This document shows positions 22,304 through 29,651 of a DNA stretch of 45,840 nucleotides, piece after piece. Origin of the DNA: Fibrivirga algicola (GTDB lineage: Bacteria; Bacteroidota; Bacteroidia; Cytophagales; Spirosomataceae); the NCBI RefSeq assembly GCF_011742925.1, contig NZ_WAEL01000015.1, positions 1 through 45,840 on the forward strand. The letters run 5' to 3'. How positions within the stretch are numbered: the first letter of the stretch is position 1; each line of letters begins with the position of its first letter. The position numbers and the translations under genes are program-made. Under the pieces are notes generated by a model. That model did no database searches, was not told the origin of the DNA, and was given only the letters and a program-made list of their open reading frames with translations.

Positions 22304-23199
22304 GCCAGCTGATCCAAACCATTGACGAGCTGAAAACCGCCGTCAACATTAACCGGGATACCGACATCACGGGCCTGATGCCCCACCTGTTAAGCGCCGA
22401 GGCTACACTGGCCCGGCAGCTGGGGGGCTTCGGGGTGATCGATGCGCTGCTGGCCCTGACGGATCCGACGCCGGCCCAGACCCGGGCTCTGGCCTACATG
22501 CGCCGGGCGGTCGGTAATATGGCCCTGTTCAAAGCCCTGCCCACCCAGAACGTGCAGATCACCGATGCCGGAGTTATGCGCCGCACCGGTGGCCAGCAGG
22601 GGGACGCCTTCCAGTGGCAGTACGACGAGGCCCGCAGCAGCCTGCATACCGATGGCTGGGACGCGGTGGAGGATCTGCTTCAGGTGCTGGAGACGTCGCC
22701 CGAGGACTTTCCGGCCTGGCTCGAGACGCGCCCGGCTCCCGGGCTGGTTCCCTCGGCGGCGGTGTTCAATCAGTTTTATTTCATTGATTCCCGCCGGCTG
22801 ACCTATCAGGCCCTGCTGCCCTCGATGCGCAAGGCCGAGACGATGCAGATCCGCAGGTTCCTGACGGCCCAAGCGATTCAGGTCGATGAGCTGACTGGCG
22901 TGCAGCTGGAGCTAGTGCAGTCAGCGCTGGTCTCGGCTACGCTGGCCATTGCCCTGCGCGAGCGGCAGATCGACATCACCGAAGCCGGCGTGCAACTGCT
23001 GGGCACCTCGGAGGCCTCCACGGCGGCGACCTATCGCAAACCCCTCGAGGATAGCCAGCGCATCGAATCCCTGATTGGCTACTACCAGCAGCAGACCCGG
23101 GCCACGCTCAGCGATCTGACCAGCGCCCTGACTCCGCCTCCGAACGTAGCCGAAACCCGGTCCACCGGCATCGGTGGCGATCGAATTGTTGCCTTCTAA
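22300..23199 (+). CDS. Head-tail structural protein (possibly DUF6712-like)
   Basis: The 299-residue protein is helical, with many Ala, Leu and Gln residues and no membrane segment. It is coupled to the portal gene. Features such as FGVIDALLALTDPTPAQTRA and KPLEDSQRIESLIGYYQQQT are compatible with a head-tail adaptor or connector. I suspect a DUF6712-type Bacteroidota phage structural family, but cannot confirm it from sequence alone. Confidence 0.6.
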   Translation: MSQLIQTIDELKTAVNINRDTDITGLMPHLLSAEATLARQLGGFGVIDALLALTDPTPAQTRALAYMRRAVGNMALFKALPTQNVQITDAGVMRRTGGQQGDAFQWQYDEARSSLHTDGWDAVEDLLQVLETSPEDFPAWLETRPAPGLVPSAAVFNQFYFIDSRRLTYQALLPSMRKAETMQIRRFLTAQAIQVDELTGVQLELVQSALVSATLAIALRERQIDITEAGVQLLGTSEASTAATYRKPLEDSQRIESLIGYYQQQTRATLSDLTSALTPPPNVAETRSTGIGGDRIVAF

Positions 23200-23211
23200 A
23201 CCCCTACTGTT

Positions 23212-23385
23212 ATGCTTGCATTTCTGGCCATCATCGGCCTCTTCATCGTACTGGGGCTGCTGGGCATGAGCCTGGAGGTCTTTCTGGAACGGCGTTTTCT
23301 GGCCTCCGAGCACCACTCCCGGTGCACTCACCTGCTGGTGCTGTACGTGATTCTGTCCTGCCTCATTTACCACCTTATCAGCTAA
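23212..23385 (+). CDS. Two-TM small protein, holin candidate
   Basis: This 57-residue frame has a first transmembrane helix (about 2-22, FLAIIGLFIVLGLLGM), a charged turn (EVFLERRFLASEHHSRC) and a second helix (about 41-56, LLVLYVILSCLIYHLI). Size and hairpin topology match class II holins. It is followed by overlapping membrane-protein genes and a peptidase, forming a likely lysis cassette. A holin would open the membrane for the peptidase at a timed moment. Confidence 0.55.
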   Translation: MLAFLAIIGLFIVLGLLGMSLEVFLERRFLASEHHSRCTHLLVLYVILSCLIYHLIS

Positions 23386-23388
23386 TCC

Positions 23389-23772
23389 ATGTACCCACCG
23401 CCCCCAGTTCTTCAGCTTCCCGGCCGACCCCAGCCAGATCCGAACGATTTCTTCTGGACGGTACTGGCCATCCTCTCCACGGTCATCCTGATCGGTATGG
23501 CGCTCCTGTTTGCCTCCAGCTGCAAATCGCCCAAAACCGAGAGTTCGCCCCCACCCGTCATCAAACGGGACACGATCCGCGACCGAATGGTGCGGGATAA
23601 ATCCGAAGCCAACCAGGCGGCTACCACCGCCAAACAACGTACCTACCAAACCCAAAAACCGTATGAAACGGCTGCTCATGATTACGATGTGCTGCGCCAG
23701 CTGCTTGCTGAGCCTGGCCCAGACACCCTCCTCCGCCTTCCCGGAGTTACCCACCTCCCTGACGGCCATTAG
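23389..23772 (+). CDS. Single-TM protein, possible spanin subunit
   Basis: The 127-residue protein has a Pro-rich start, one transmembrane helix (about 22-43, FFWTVLAILSTVILIGMALL) ending in FASSC, which resembles a weak lipobox, and a polar tail. Its last 110 bp overlap the next gene in another frame. An overlapping pair of membrane proteins beside a peptidase resembles Rz/Rz1 spanins. This function is inferred. The frame's composition is less regular than its neighbours, so it is less secure. Confidence 0.5.
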   Translation: MYPPPPVLQLPGRPQPDPNDFFWTVLAILSTVILIGMALLFASSCKSPKTESSPPPVIKRDTIRDRMVRDKSEANQAATTAKQRTYQTQKPYETAAHDYDVLRQLLAEPGPDTLLRLPGVTHLPDGH

Positions 23773-24151
23773 TATGCCCGTGCTGCGGGCGTATGTACGC
23801 GCAGCGGATTCGCTCCGGGTAGCCAGTGAGCGTCGGATCGTGGCCCTGACGGGTGAGCTGGCGGCCCTGAATACGGTCGTGCTGAAGGGCGAGACCCTGA
23901 CGGCCTACGATGAGGCCAAACACAACGAGTTGACGGCTCAGCTGACCATTGCTCAGGGAAAGCTCGAAGAGGCCAACCGGGTGATTAACCGTTGCTGGGA
24001 GCTGCTGCCCCGGCGGTATCGCAACCAGGCCGGATTAAGCCTCTACGATGCGTTTATGCAATACGAGGCCGATCTGAAACGTCGGGGCGGCCGGCTGCTG
24101 GTCATTGGCACGGCGCTGGGCGGCATCATCGGGTTTTTTCTCTTCCGCTAG
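23663..24151 (+). CDS. Secreted/membrane protein with coiled coil, lysis cassette
   Basis: ATG 23663 gives a 162-residue protein with a cleavable-looking signal (KRLLMITMCCASCLLSLAQT), a coiled coil (about 45-115: LRVASERRIVALTGELAALN onward) and a C-terminal transmembrane helix (about 143-161, RLLVIGTALGGIIGFFLF). An envelope-spanning arrangement would suit a spanin-like protein. An upstream start at 23510 would add a Pro-rich, unrelated tail. Confidence 0.6.
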   Translation: MKRLLMITMCCASCLLSLAQTPSSAFPELPTSLTAISMPVLRAYVRAADSLRVASERRIVALTGELAALNTVVLKGETLTAYDEAKHNELTAQLTIAQGKLEEANRVINRCWELLPRRYRNQAGLSLYDAFMQYEADLKRRGGRLLVIGTALGGIIGFFLFR

Positions 24152-24154
24152 GCC

Positions 24155-24730
24155 ATGAACGAGCTAGATGACGCCTATTCCACCCTGGGACCGATTGAGC
24201 TGCCGGAGCTGGTCGTAATAGGCCCCAAACCCAAAGAAGGGCTGGGCAAGTGGTGCACTTATGCCGAGGCTACGTTTTCCCAGACGGCGCTGGATCATAG
24301 CCTGCCCAACACGCCCAACGCCGCCCAGTGGGCCAATATGCAGCTGGTCTACGAGCAGATCTACCGGCCGCTATGTGAGCATTATTTGTACCGTTTACCG
24401 ATCAGTTCTTTTTTTCGGTCGCCGGCCCTGAATGCCGTTATTCCCGGTGCCTCGGCTACCTCGGCGCATTGTCTGGGGCAGGCCATCGACATCGACTGTG
24501 ACGGGCTGAGCTTCCTGACCAATCTGGAGCTGCTGACTTACATCCGCAAAACCTTTGTCTTCGATCAGCTGATCCTGGAGCATCCCGATCCGAAAACGGG
24601 GAACCCCAAGTGGGTACACATTTCGTTTAGGGCCAACGGCAAGAACCGGGGGCAGGTGCTGCGTGCCCGGTTTGCCCAGGTAAAGGTGAAGGGTAAACTC
24701 ACTACCAGGACCGTCTACGACCCCATTTAA
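24155..24730 (+). CDS. Peptidase M15-type endolysin
   Basis: The 191-residue protein carries the M15 zinc signature: SAHCLGQAIDID with His105 and Asp112, and WVHIS with His155. A candidate catalytic Glu142 lies in LILEHP. Peptidases of this family cut peptide cross-links in peptidoglycan (VanY, phage T5 Lys). It follows the holin and spanin candidates, which makes it the likely endolysin. There is no signal peptide, as expected for a holin-released enzyme. Confidence 0.85.
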   Translation: MNELDDAYSTLGPIELPELVVIGPKPKEGLGKWCTYAEATFSQTALDHSLPNTPNAAQWANMQLVYEQIYRPLCEHYLYRLPISSFFRSPALNAVIPGASATSAHCLGQAIDIDCDGLSFLTNLELLTYIRKTFVFDQLILEHPDPKTGNPKWVHISFRANGKNRGQVLRARFAQVKVKGKLTTRTVYDPI

Positions 24731-24767
24731 CCGTCTTTCCAACGTACCTAAACCCGCCTCTTTTTTT

Positions 24768-25169
24768 ATGACTCCCAATCCAGATTTGAATATCATGGGC
24801 GCGCTGAGCGAAATGCTCAAGGCCACTCCCTTTGTTGCGGTACTCATCGTGGCGATCTATAAGCTGGTCAACTACGTCAAAGACCTCATCGCGGCCTCTG
24901 ATGCCCGCCAGCTGGCCCACACCGCTGAGCTGAAGGCCCAGCAGGAAAAGCACGATGTCGAGCGCAGCAACACCCAAACGCTGCTCATCGGTCTGACCCG
25001 TGACAACGTGACCTCCAACGGGCAGCTGGCTACGGCCATCAGCCAGCTGCAGGAGACCAGCCGTACCGGGCACGAGCAGCTGATGGCCGAGGTGAAAGAC
25101 ATCAAAACGGCGGTGGGTCGCACCTCCCGCACGGTGAACGGGACTAAGCCCAAACCAGCCACTGCCTAA
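24768..25169 (+). CDS. TM plus coiled-coil protein, possible second holin
   Basis: The 133-residue protein has one hydrophobic segment (about 19-35, TPFVAVLIVAIYKLVNY) and a long coiled coil (about 38-115), ending in a basic tail. ATG 24768 directly follows a T-rich run (TCTTTTTTT), the same context as ATG 12061. It follows the endolysin by 37 bp. Phage single-TM holins with coiled coils exist, so holin or antiholin are options. Other membrane roles cannot be excluded. Confidence 0.55.
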   Translation: MTPNPDLNIMGALSEMLKATPFVAVLIVAIYKLVNYVKDLIAASDARQLAHTAELKAQQEKHDVERSNTQTLLIGLTRDNVTSNGQLATAISQLQETSRTGHEQLMAEVKDIKTAVGRTSRTVNGTKPKPATA

Positions 25170-25934
25170 ATGCACACCTTCAGCCTGCGCCTGCCCAGTG
25201 GTCGATTGCGCCACTACAAACTCCCCGCCTGCTGGGAAGACCTGACCCCGAAACAGTGGGGTCAGGTCGAACACGTGCTGCACCAGAAAACCGAGCACTA
25301 CGCCTACGCCCTGCTGATGCTGTGGTCGGGCCTGACGCTTGGGCACCTCGAGGCGCTCACGGTAGCCCAGAAGCTGGAGTTGCTGGAGCTGCTGCGGTGG
25401 CTGGATACGCCCCCTACCAAATGGATGCGGGGCCGGGTAAACGTGCGGTTTCGGCACTTCTGGGGGCCGGGTGATGGGCTGGAAGACCTCACCTTCGGTG
25501 GCTTTCTCTTCGCCGAGGCAGCCCTGAAGCGCTACACCGACGGAGAGGCCGAAGCCCTTTATGACCTGGTGGCAGCCGTCGATATCAGCCGCAAGTGGAG
25601 CCTTTGGCTGGATGGTCCGCCTGATTTCAACTCGAAGCTGTTGCCTCAGATCGCGGGTCTGGTCAAAAAGCACTGGGCAGGCTCCATGATGGCGGGCCTG
25701 CATTACAACTACGTCGGTGCCCGCACCGAGCTGATCCGGCTGTTCCCCGGCATCTTCAAACCGGCAGGCAAAAACGCCTCTAGTGATAACACCTGGCTCG
25801 ACGTGGGCCTCTCACTGGCCCGGCAGACCGGGGCGCTGGGGACGTATGCCCAGTTGGAGCAAACCAACGTCTACCTGGTACTGACCACCCTTCAGGCCCT
25901 GATCGAGGAGGCCGATAAACTCAAAGACGTATGA
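25170..25934 (+). CDS. Structural-operon hypothetical protein (254 residues)
   Basis: The protein begins directly after the previous stop (TAA 25167-25169, ATG 25170). It is helical with Trp-rich segments and no membrane segment. The N-terminal part (HTFSLRLPSGRLRHYKLPAC) looks beta, the rest helical. It is coupled to the next gene by a 4-bp overlap. Tail assembly or head-tail joining are likely by position. No family is recognised. Confidence 0.62.
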   Translation: MHTFSLRLPSGRLRHYKLPACWEDLTPKQWGQVEHVLHQKTEHYAYALLMLWSGLTLGHLEALTVAQKLELLELLRWLDTPPTKWMRGRVNVRFRHFWGPGDGLEDLTFGGFLFAEAALKRYTDGEAEALYDLVAAVDISRKWSLWLDGPPDFNSKLLPQIAGLVKKHWAGSMMAGLHYNYVGARTELIRLFPGIFKPAGKNASSDNTWLDVGLSLARQTGALGTYAQLEQTNVYLVLTTLQALIEEADKLKDV

Positions 25935-26410
25935 ACGACCTGGATATCGACGAGCAGCACGAAGCCTTTGGGCGGCGTTTACCAGCCTACCTGCCCGGCC
26001 CGCCCGCCCAGTTCTGCTACGTGGAAGAGGTGGGGGAGGACAAGGAAATTATCGAGGCGGCCCGCAACACACTGACCACAACTCCCCTGCTGGTCTGGGA
26101 GGCGCTCGACGAGCAGCTGGAATCAGGGCGCAAGGATAACTACACCAGCCTGCTGACGGGGGGGCTGGCGGTGGTCTACAAAACCGATAACTCGGTCCAG
26201 AAGCGGCGGGAAGCGCGGCGAATGGCCCGCGCGACGGTGCTGGCCCTGCTGGATGTTATACGGACGCTGAGCGACCAGGGCGAGTTACCCCTGGGAGCGG
26301 TGCTGGAAAACGACCGCCTCCCCCTTCAACGAACGCCTCAGATTGGAGCTGGCTGGTACGGAATGGCCGTCGAGTTTCACTGGCGCATCCCCATTCCTAC
26401 GCGCTTCTAG
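25931..26410 (+). CDS. Structural hypothetical protein (159 residues)
   Basis: The protein is alpha/beta with a helical middle (KKRREARRMARATVLALLDVI-type region, about 96-120) and a beta-like end (GAGWYGMAVEFHWRIPIPTR). It overlaps the previous gene (ATGA 25931-25934) and ends before late promoter copy 4. Tail-terminator or completion proteins have this size and fold class. The assignment is tentative. Confidence 0.6.
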   Translation: MNDLDIDEQHEAFGRRLPAYLPGPPAQFCYVEEVGEDKEIIEAARNTLTTTPLLVWEALDEQLESGRKDNYTSLLTGGLAVVYKTDNSVQKRREARRMARATVLALLDVIRTLSDQGELPLGAVLENDRLPLQRTPQIGAGWYGMAVEFHWRIPIPTRF

Positions 26411-26441
26411 GCCACTACCCGTCGGAGTAAAACCTGGGCTA

Positions 26442-26486
26442 ACTCAGTTCTGACCTGTTTTCCAGGCGGGGCGGTCCCCTATTTCG
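26442..26486 (+). promoter_or_regulatory. Late promoter element, copy 4
   Basis: ACTCAGTTCTGACCTG starts at 26442 and continues TTTTCCAGGCG. A -7-like CTATTTCG (26479-26486) starts 37 bp downstream. CCTATTTCGTGGC (26478-26490) matches copy 2 exactly, at the same distance. The box ends 4 bp before ATG 26491. Confidence 0.7.
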
Positions 26487-26490
26487 TGGC

Positions 26491-28449
26491 ATGTCCATTG
26501 TCATCGAAACGCAGCCAGCCGAGCGTGCCCTGGTCCACTCGGGACAGACCCAGTACACCTTCTACGGCGACGGCAGGGTGACGGCCAGCGGCGTCAGGGC
26601 GGTGAACCGGCTCAGCCTGACGTCAATGGCGGAGGGTGACCAGGCTAAACTCATCTGGAACGGCAACGAGCTGATCCTGACGGCCCGCAATGCCCCATCC
26701 GGCCCCTACGAGGTACCCACCGGCTTTGTTACCGTGGGTAACACGGCCTACCTGACCCAGCTGCTGCCTTACCTGCAGGAGTTCTACCTGCTCAGAAAGG
26801 ACTTCACCGTTCAGATCGAGACCGCCGATTTTCTGGGCTTTCGCCTCACCGCCCGCCGCCCCGGTCCCCAGTACAACCTCACCGAACACACCGTGCTCCT
26901 CAAAAGCACGGCCAGCAACCTGACCCCCGGCCGGGCGGCGGGCCTGCGTCCCCGCTACAGCGTCCACGTGGCCCTGCGGGTGCAGCTGCCCGGCACGCCT
27001 GGCACAGATCTGGACGCCGACTTCGAAACCGTCTTTGAATCACCCCTGGAAACAGGCACCGACGGGCGGGCTACCTTCGACGTGGCGCCCCTGCTGGAGG
27101 GCTATTTGACCGAATCCTATCCGGACGTCACGCCTGCCACGGCTACGGCGGGTCAGCGGTGCTATTACATCGAGTACGCCGAGGCCTACGGCGATCCCAT
27201 TCAGGTGGGCCGGGTCAAACGCAGCGAACTGCGCCACCTTTATCAGGGCGGGGCCACGCTGGCCCGGCAGGCGGGGCTGGGCTACGCCCTGGACAGTGTC
27301 GTGCGTCAGCCGGGCCGGCTCGACTACGCCCTGCGCCTGGGGCCCTTGCGCCGCTACATCGCCCCCGATTCGATTCAGTTTCTCTCCTTTCTCAACGTGG
27401 GGGCCGCCCTGACGGGGGTTCGCCTGCAGGTGGATCTGGCCTGGCTGAATGGCTCGGCCAGCACCCGCACGGATCTGGTCCCGACGCTGGCCTATCCCGC
27501 CTCGGCCCTGCTGACCTACGGGGTGGGGCCGGATCAGCTGAGCCTGGCCACGCTGGCCCCGGCCCTGACGCTGACCCAGTACACCGTCCGCCTGATTAAC
27601 CAAAGTGGTCAGCCTCTGACCGAGCCCTACGTGTTTGTGCTCGACTACGCTCCGCGCCCCTACGCCCGGCAGTTTGCGTACGTCAACTCGCTGGGGGCCG
27701 TCGACGTGCTGACCACCTGGGGCAAGGGCTCGGCCGAGTACAACCTGTTTTTTGAGCAGGCCGACCGGCCCCTGATGCTGCCCTACGCCGCCGATGAGGG
27801 GCAGTTTGAGGTCTACCAGGCCGCCTATCAGGAGCATCTCACCGTGGCCACGGGTTTTCGGCCCGAGCGCGAGCTGCAGCAGTGGAAAGACTTCTACCGC
27901 TCGCGCGCCAAGTGGTACCTCAAACGGCCCCTGAGCCGGCTGGCTCCGGATGCCCGCATTCCCATGGGGCTGGTCAGCAAATCCATTCAGGAAGGCAAGG
28001 ACGGCCAGAACCTGTTTGCGCACTCCTTCGCCGTCACGCCCCTGCGTAAAGAGCAGTATTACAGCCCCGAGGATGACGCCCTGGAAGAGCCGGCTCCCCC
28101 CCGGCAGTTTGCCCCCGCCGGCAGCGTAACCATCAACCAGGTTACGCTGGTGCAGTCGCGGGATCCGAGCGTGCCCGAAGCGGCCCGCAGCCTGACCCCT
28201 GATCATCTGTTAACGATCGACCAGCTGGCGGCCCGGGGGGACTTCAACCAGAAGGGTTTTCTCAAGCAGGAGACCACCGACCTCCTCTACCGGGCCAAAG
28301 AAGACCTGATTCCCGTCGAGCAGATTCAGGATCTGACCCAGACGGTGTACACCCGCTCGGAAGCCGATGAGCAGCGCCTCGACCTGCAACGCACTATATT
28401 CAGTCAGGTACGTCTCCGCGTCCGGGCTATTCCAACTCCTCAATCATGA
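26491..28449 (+). CDS. Tail protein (652 residues)
   Basis: The large soluble protein is beta-rich in its first 450 residues and ends in a helical region with repeating Gln/Asp/Glu (about 570-640). It has no signal peptide or membrane segment. It is the first gene after late promoter copy 4 and is coupled to the next gene (ATGA 28446). Size and place suit a tail or baseplate component. I do not recognise the family. Confidence 0.7.
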   Translation: MSIVIETQPAERALVHSGQTQYTFYGDGRVTASGVRAVNRLSLTSMAEGDQAKLIWNGNELILTARNAPSGPYEVPTGFVTVGNTAYLTQLLPYLQEFYLLRKDFTVQIETADFLGFRLTARRPGPQYNLTEHTVLLKSTASNLTPGRAAGLRPRYSVHVALRVQLPGTPGTDLDADFETVFESPLETGTDGRATFDVAPLLEGYLTESYPDVTPATATAGQRCYYIEYAEAYGDPIQVGRVKRSELRHLYQGGATLARQAGLGYALDSVVRQPGRLDYALRLGPLRRYIAPDSIQFLSFLNVGAALTGVRLQVDLAWLNGSASTRTDLVPTLAYPASALLTYGVGPDQLSLATLAPALTLTQYTVRLINQSGQPLTEPYVFVLDYAPRPYARQFAYVNSLGAVDVLTTWGKGSAEYNLFFEQADRPLMLPYAADEGQFEVYQAAYQEHLTVATGFRPERELQQWKDFYRSRAKWYLKRPLSRLAPDARIPMGLVSKSIQEGKDGQNLFAHSFAVTPLRKEQYYSPEDDALEEPAPPRQFAPAGSVTINQVTLVQSRDPSVPEAARSLTPDHLLTIDQLAARGDFNQKGFLKQETTDLLYRAKEDLIPVEQIQDLTQTVYTRSEADEQRLDLQRTIFSQVRLRVRAIPTPQS

Positions 28450-29651
28450 ATGCAGCCCTGCTTATCGACGAGCCTGCGGGCGCTGACTGGACCTTCTCGC
28501 TGGATCCGGATGCGCCCACCTCCGCTTATCAGCCCGACCGGCTATTTCTCACCCAGTACGATGGTTCGCCCTTCGTCAATGGGCAAAGCGTGGTCGTCTA
28601 TGCCTACCATGCCGCCACCAATAAGCGCCTTGTGGAGGCCGTTACCTACTGGTCTGGCCCAGATGATTATGCCCTAAAGCCCGATCAGGAGCTACCCAAT
28701 CTGGCGCAGATCACCCGGCGCGGAGCCGATACGCCCCACGTGCTATCAGCCCATAACTTTCAGTCCAGCCAGTTTCCCACGCTGACCAGGGCTGATCAGC
28801 TGTTTGTGGGCTTTCCCCAGCCGGGTGGCTTTGTGCGCTTTGCCCTGATTACGCTGGCGGATCTGGCTCATGCGCTGGCTCCCCTGCTCAACCTGGGCGA
28901 CGTGGCTCCCTTGCCCGACTACCTGCCCGTTCGCATCTGGCGGTTTGTGCCTGACAGCAACGCCCTGCCCGACTACGTACCGGTACGGATCTGGCGGTTT
29001 GTGCCTGATACGGCCCTGACCCGGCCAGCGGCTCCAACCGATCTGGCCGTGGTCATCGACAGTGACGGCCGCTACCGGCTCGAGTTCACCGACAACGCCA
29101 ACAACGAGGCGGCGGTGCTGATCGTGCGGGCTACGGCAGACGGGGCCTTTGCTCCGTATGTATCTATTCCGCCCAATACTACCCTGACGGGGTATCTGCC
29201 CGACATTCAGCCGGGCGTTACCTACCGCTTTCAGGCCCAGGCTATCAACGGAGCCGGTTCGTCGGGCTGGAGTAACGTGGCCACCATCAACCCGGCTCCG
29301 GTGGTGCCAACCATCACCAAGATGGAGATCACTATTGTTAGTGGTCCTGCCCCCAAGAACACCCAGGCGCTGCACCCCACCCTGTCATCCCCCGATGAGG
29401 TGGAATGGCAGTGGGTGCAGGCTAACGGGGCAGTGATCATCGACTGGAGCCCCCGATTCCCCCCGGCCCCCTTTCAGGCGAATGACTATACGCACAGCTT
29501 CGATACAGGCGTGGTACCTGGATCACCCGGCGCGGTCATGTACCTCAAGGCTCGCCCCAAATCCAACCCCACGGCGGTGGTTGGCCCCTACGCGGCTCAG
29601 TTTGGCGGCACGGCCCTCTACGACTGGACAATCATCTTCCCTCAATCATGA
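28446..29651 (+). CDS. Tail protein with fibronectin type III domain
   Basis: The 401-residue protein has an FnIII-like domain (about 195-285; PTDLAVVIDSDGRYRLEFTD, then QPGVTYRFQAQAINGAGSSG). Just before it lies a perfect-period duplication: 18 residues beginning LPDYLPVRIWRFVPD are followed by LPDYVPVRIWRFVPD (DNA period 54 bp, 28911 and 28965). FnIII domains on tail tips and fibres bind cell-surface sugars. ATGA couplings join it to both neighbours. Confidence 0.75.
   Translation: MNAALLIDEPAGADWTFSLDPDAPTSAYQPDRLFLTQYDGSPFVNGQSVVVYAYHAATNKRLVEAVTYWSGPDDYALKPDQELPNLAQITRRGADTPHVLSAHNFQSSQFPTLTRADQLFVGFPQPGGFVRFALITLADLAHALAPLLNLGDVAPLPDYLPVRIWRFVPDSNALPDYVPVRIWRFVPDTALTRPAAPTDLAVVIDSDGRYRLEFTDNANNEAAVLIVRATADGAFAPYVSIPPNTTLTGYLPDIQPGVTYRFQAQAINGAGSSGWSNVATINPAPVVPTITKMEITIVSGPAPKNTQALHPTLSSPDEVEWQWVQANGAVIIDWSPRFPPAPFQANDYTHSFDTGVVPGSPGAVMYLKARPKSNPTAVVGPYAAQFGGTALYDWTIIFPQS
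28911..29018 (+). repeat. 54-bp tandem duplication in a tail gene
   Basis: Two in-frame copies (28911-28964 and 28965-29018) encode 18-residue units that share LPDY-PVRIWRFVPD. The second copy diverges at synonymous sites, so the duplication is not very recent. It lengthens the linker ahead of the FnIII domain. Confidence 0.75.

Noticed and set aside
24702-25703. Long leftward frame (333 residues)
   Set aside because: It lies antisense to well-supported genes at 24768 and 25170. Its His/Gln/Gly-rich composition is typical of antisense GC-rich DNA.
27040-28206. Long leftward frame (388 residues)
   Set aside because: Antisense shadow of the 652-residue tail gene, with low-complexity Gly/Gln/Arg composition and no start context.
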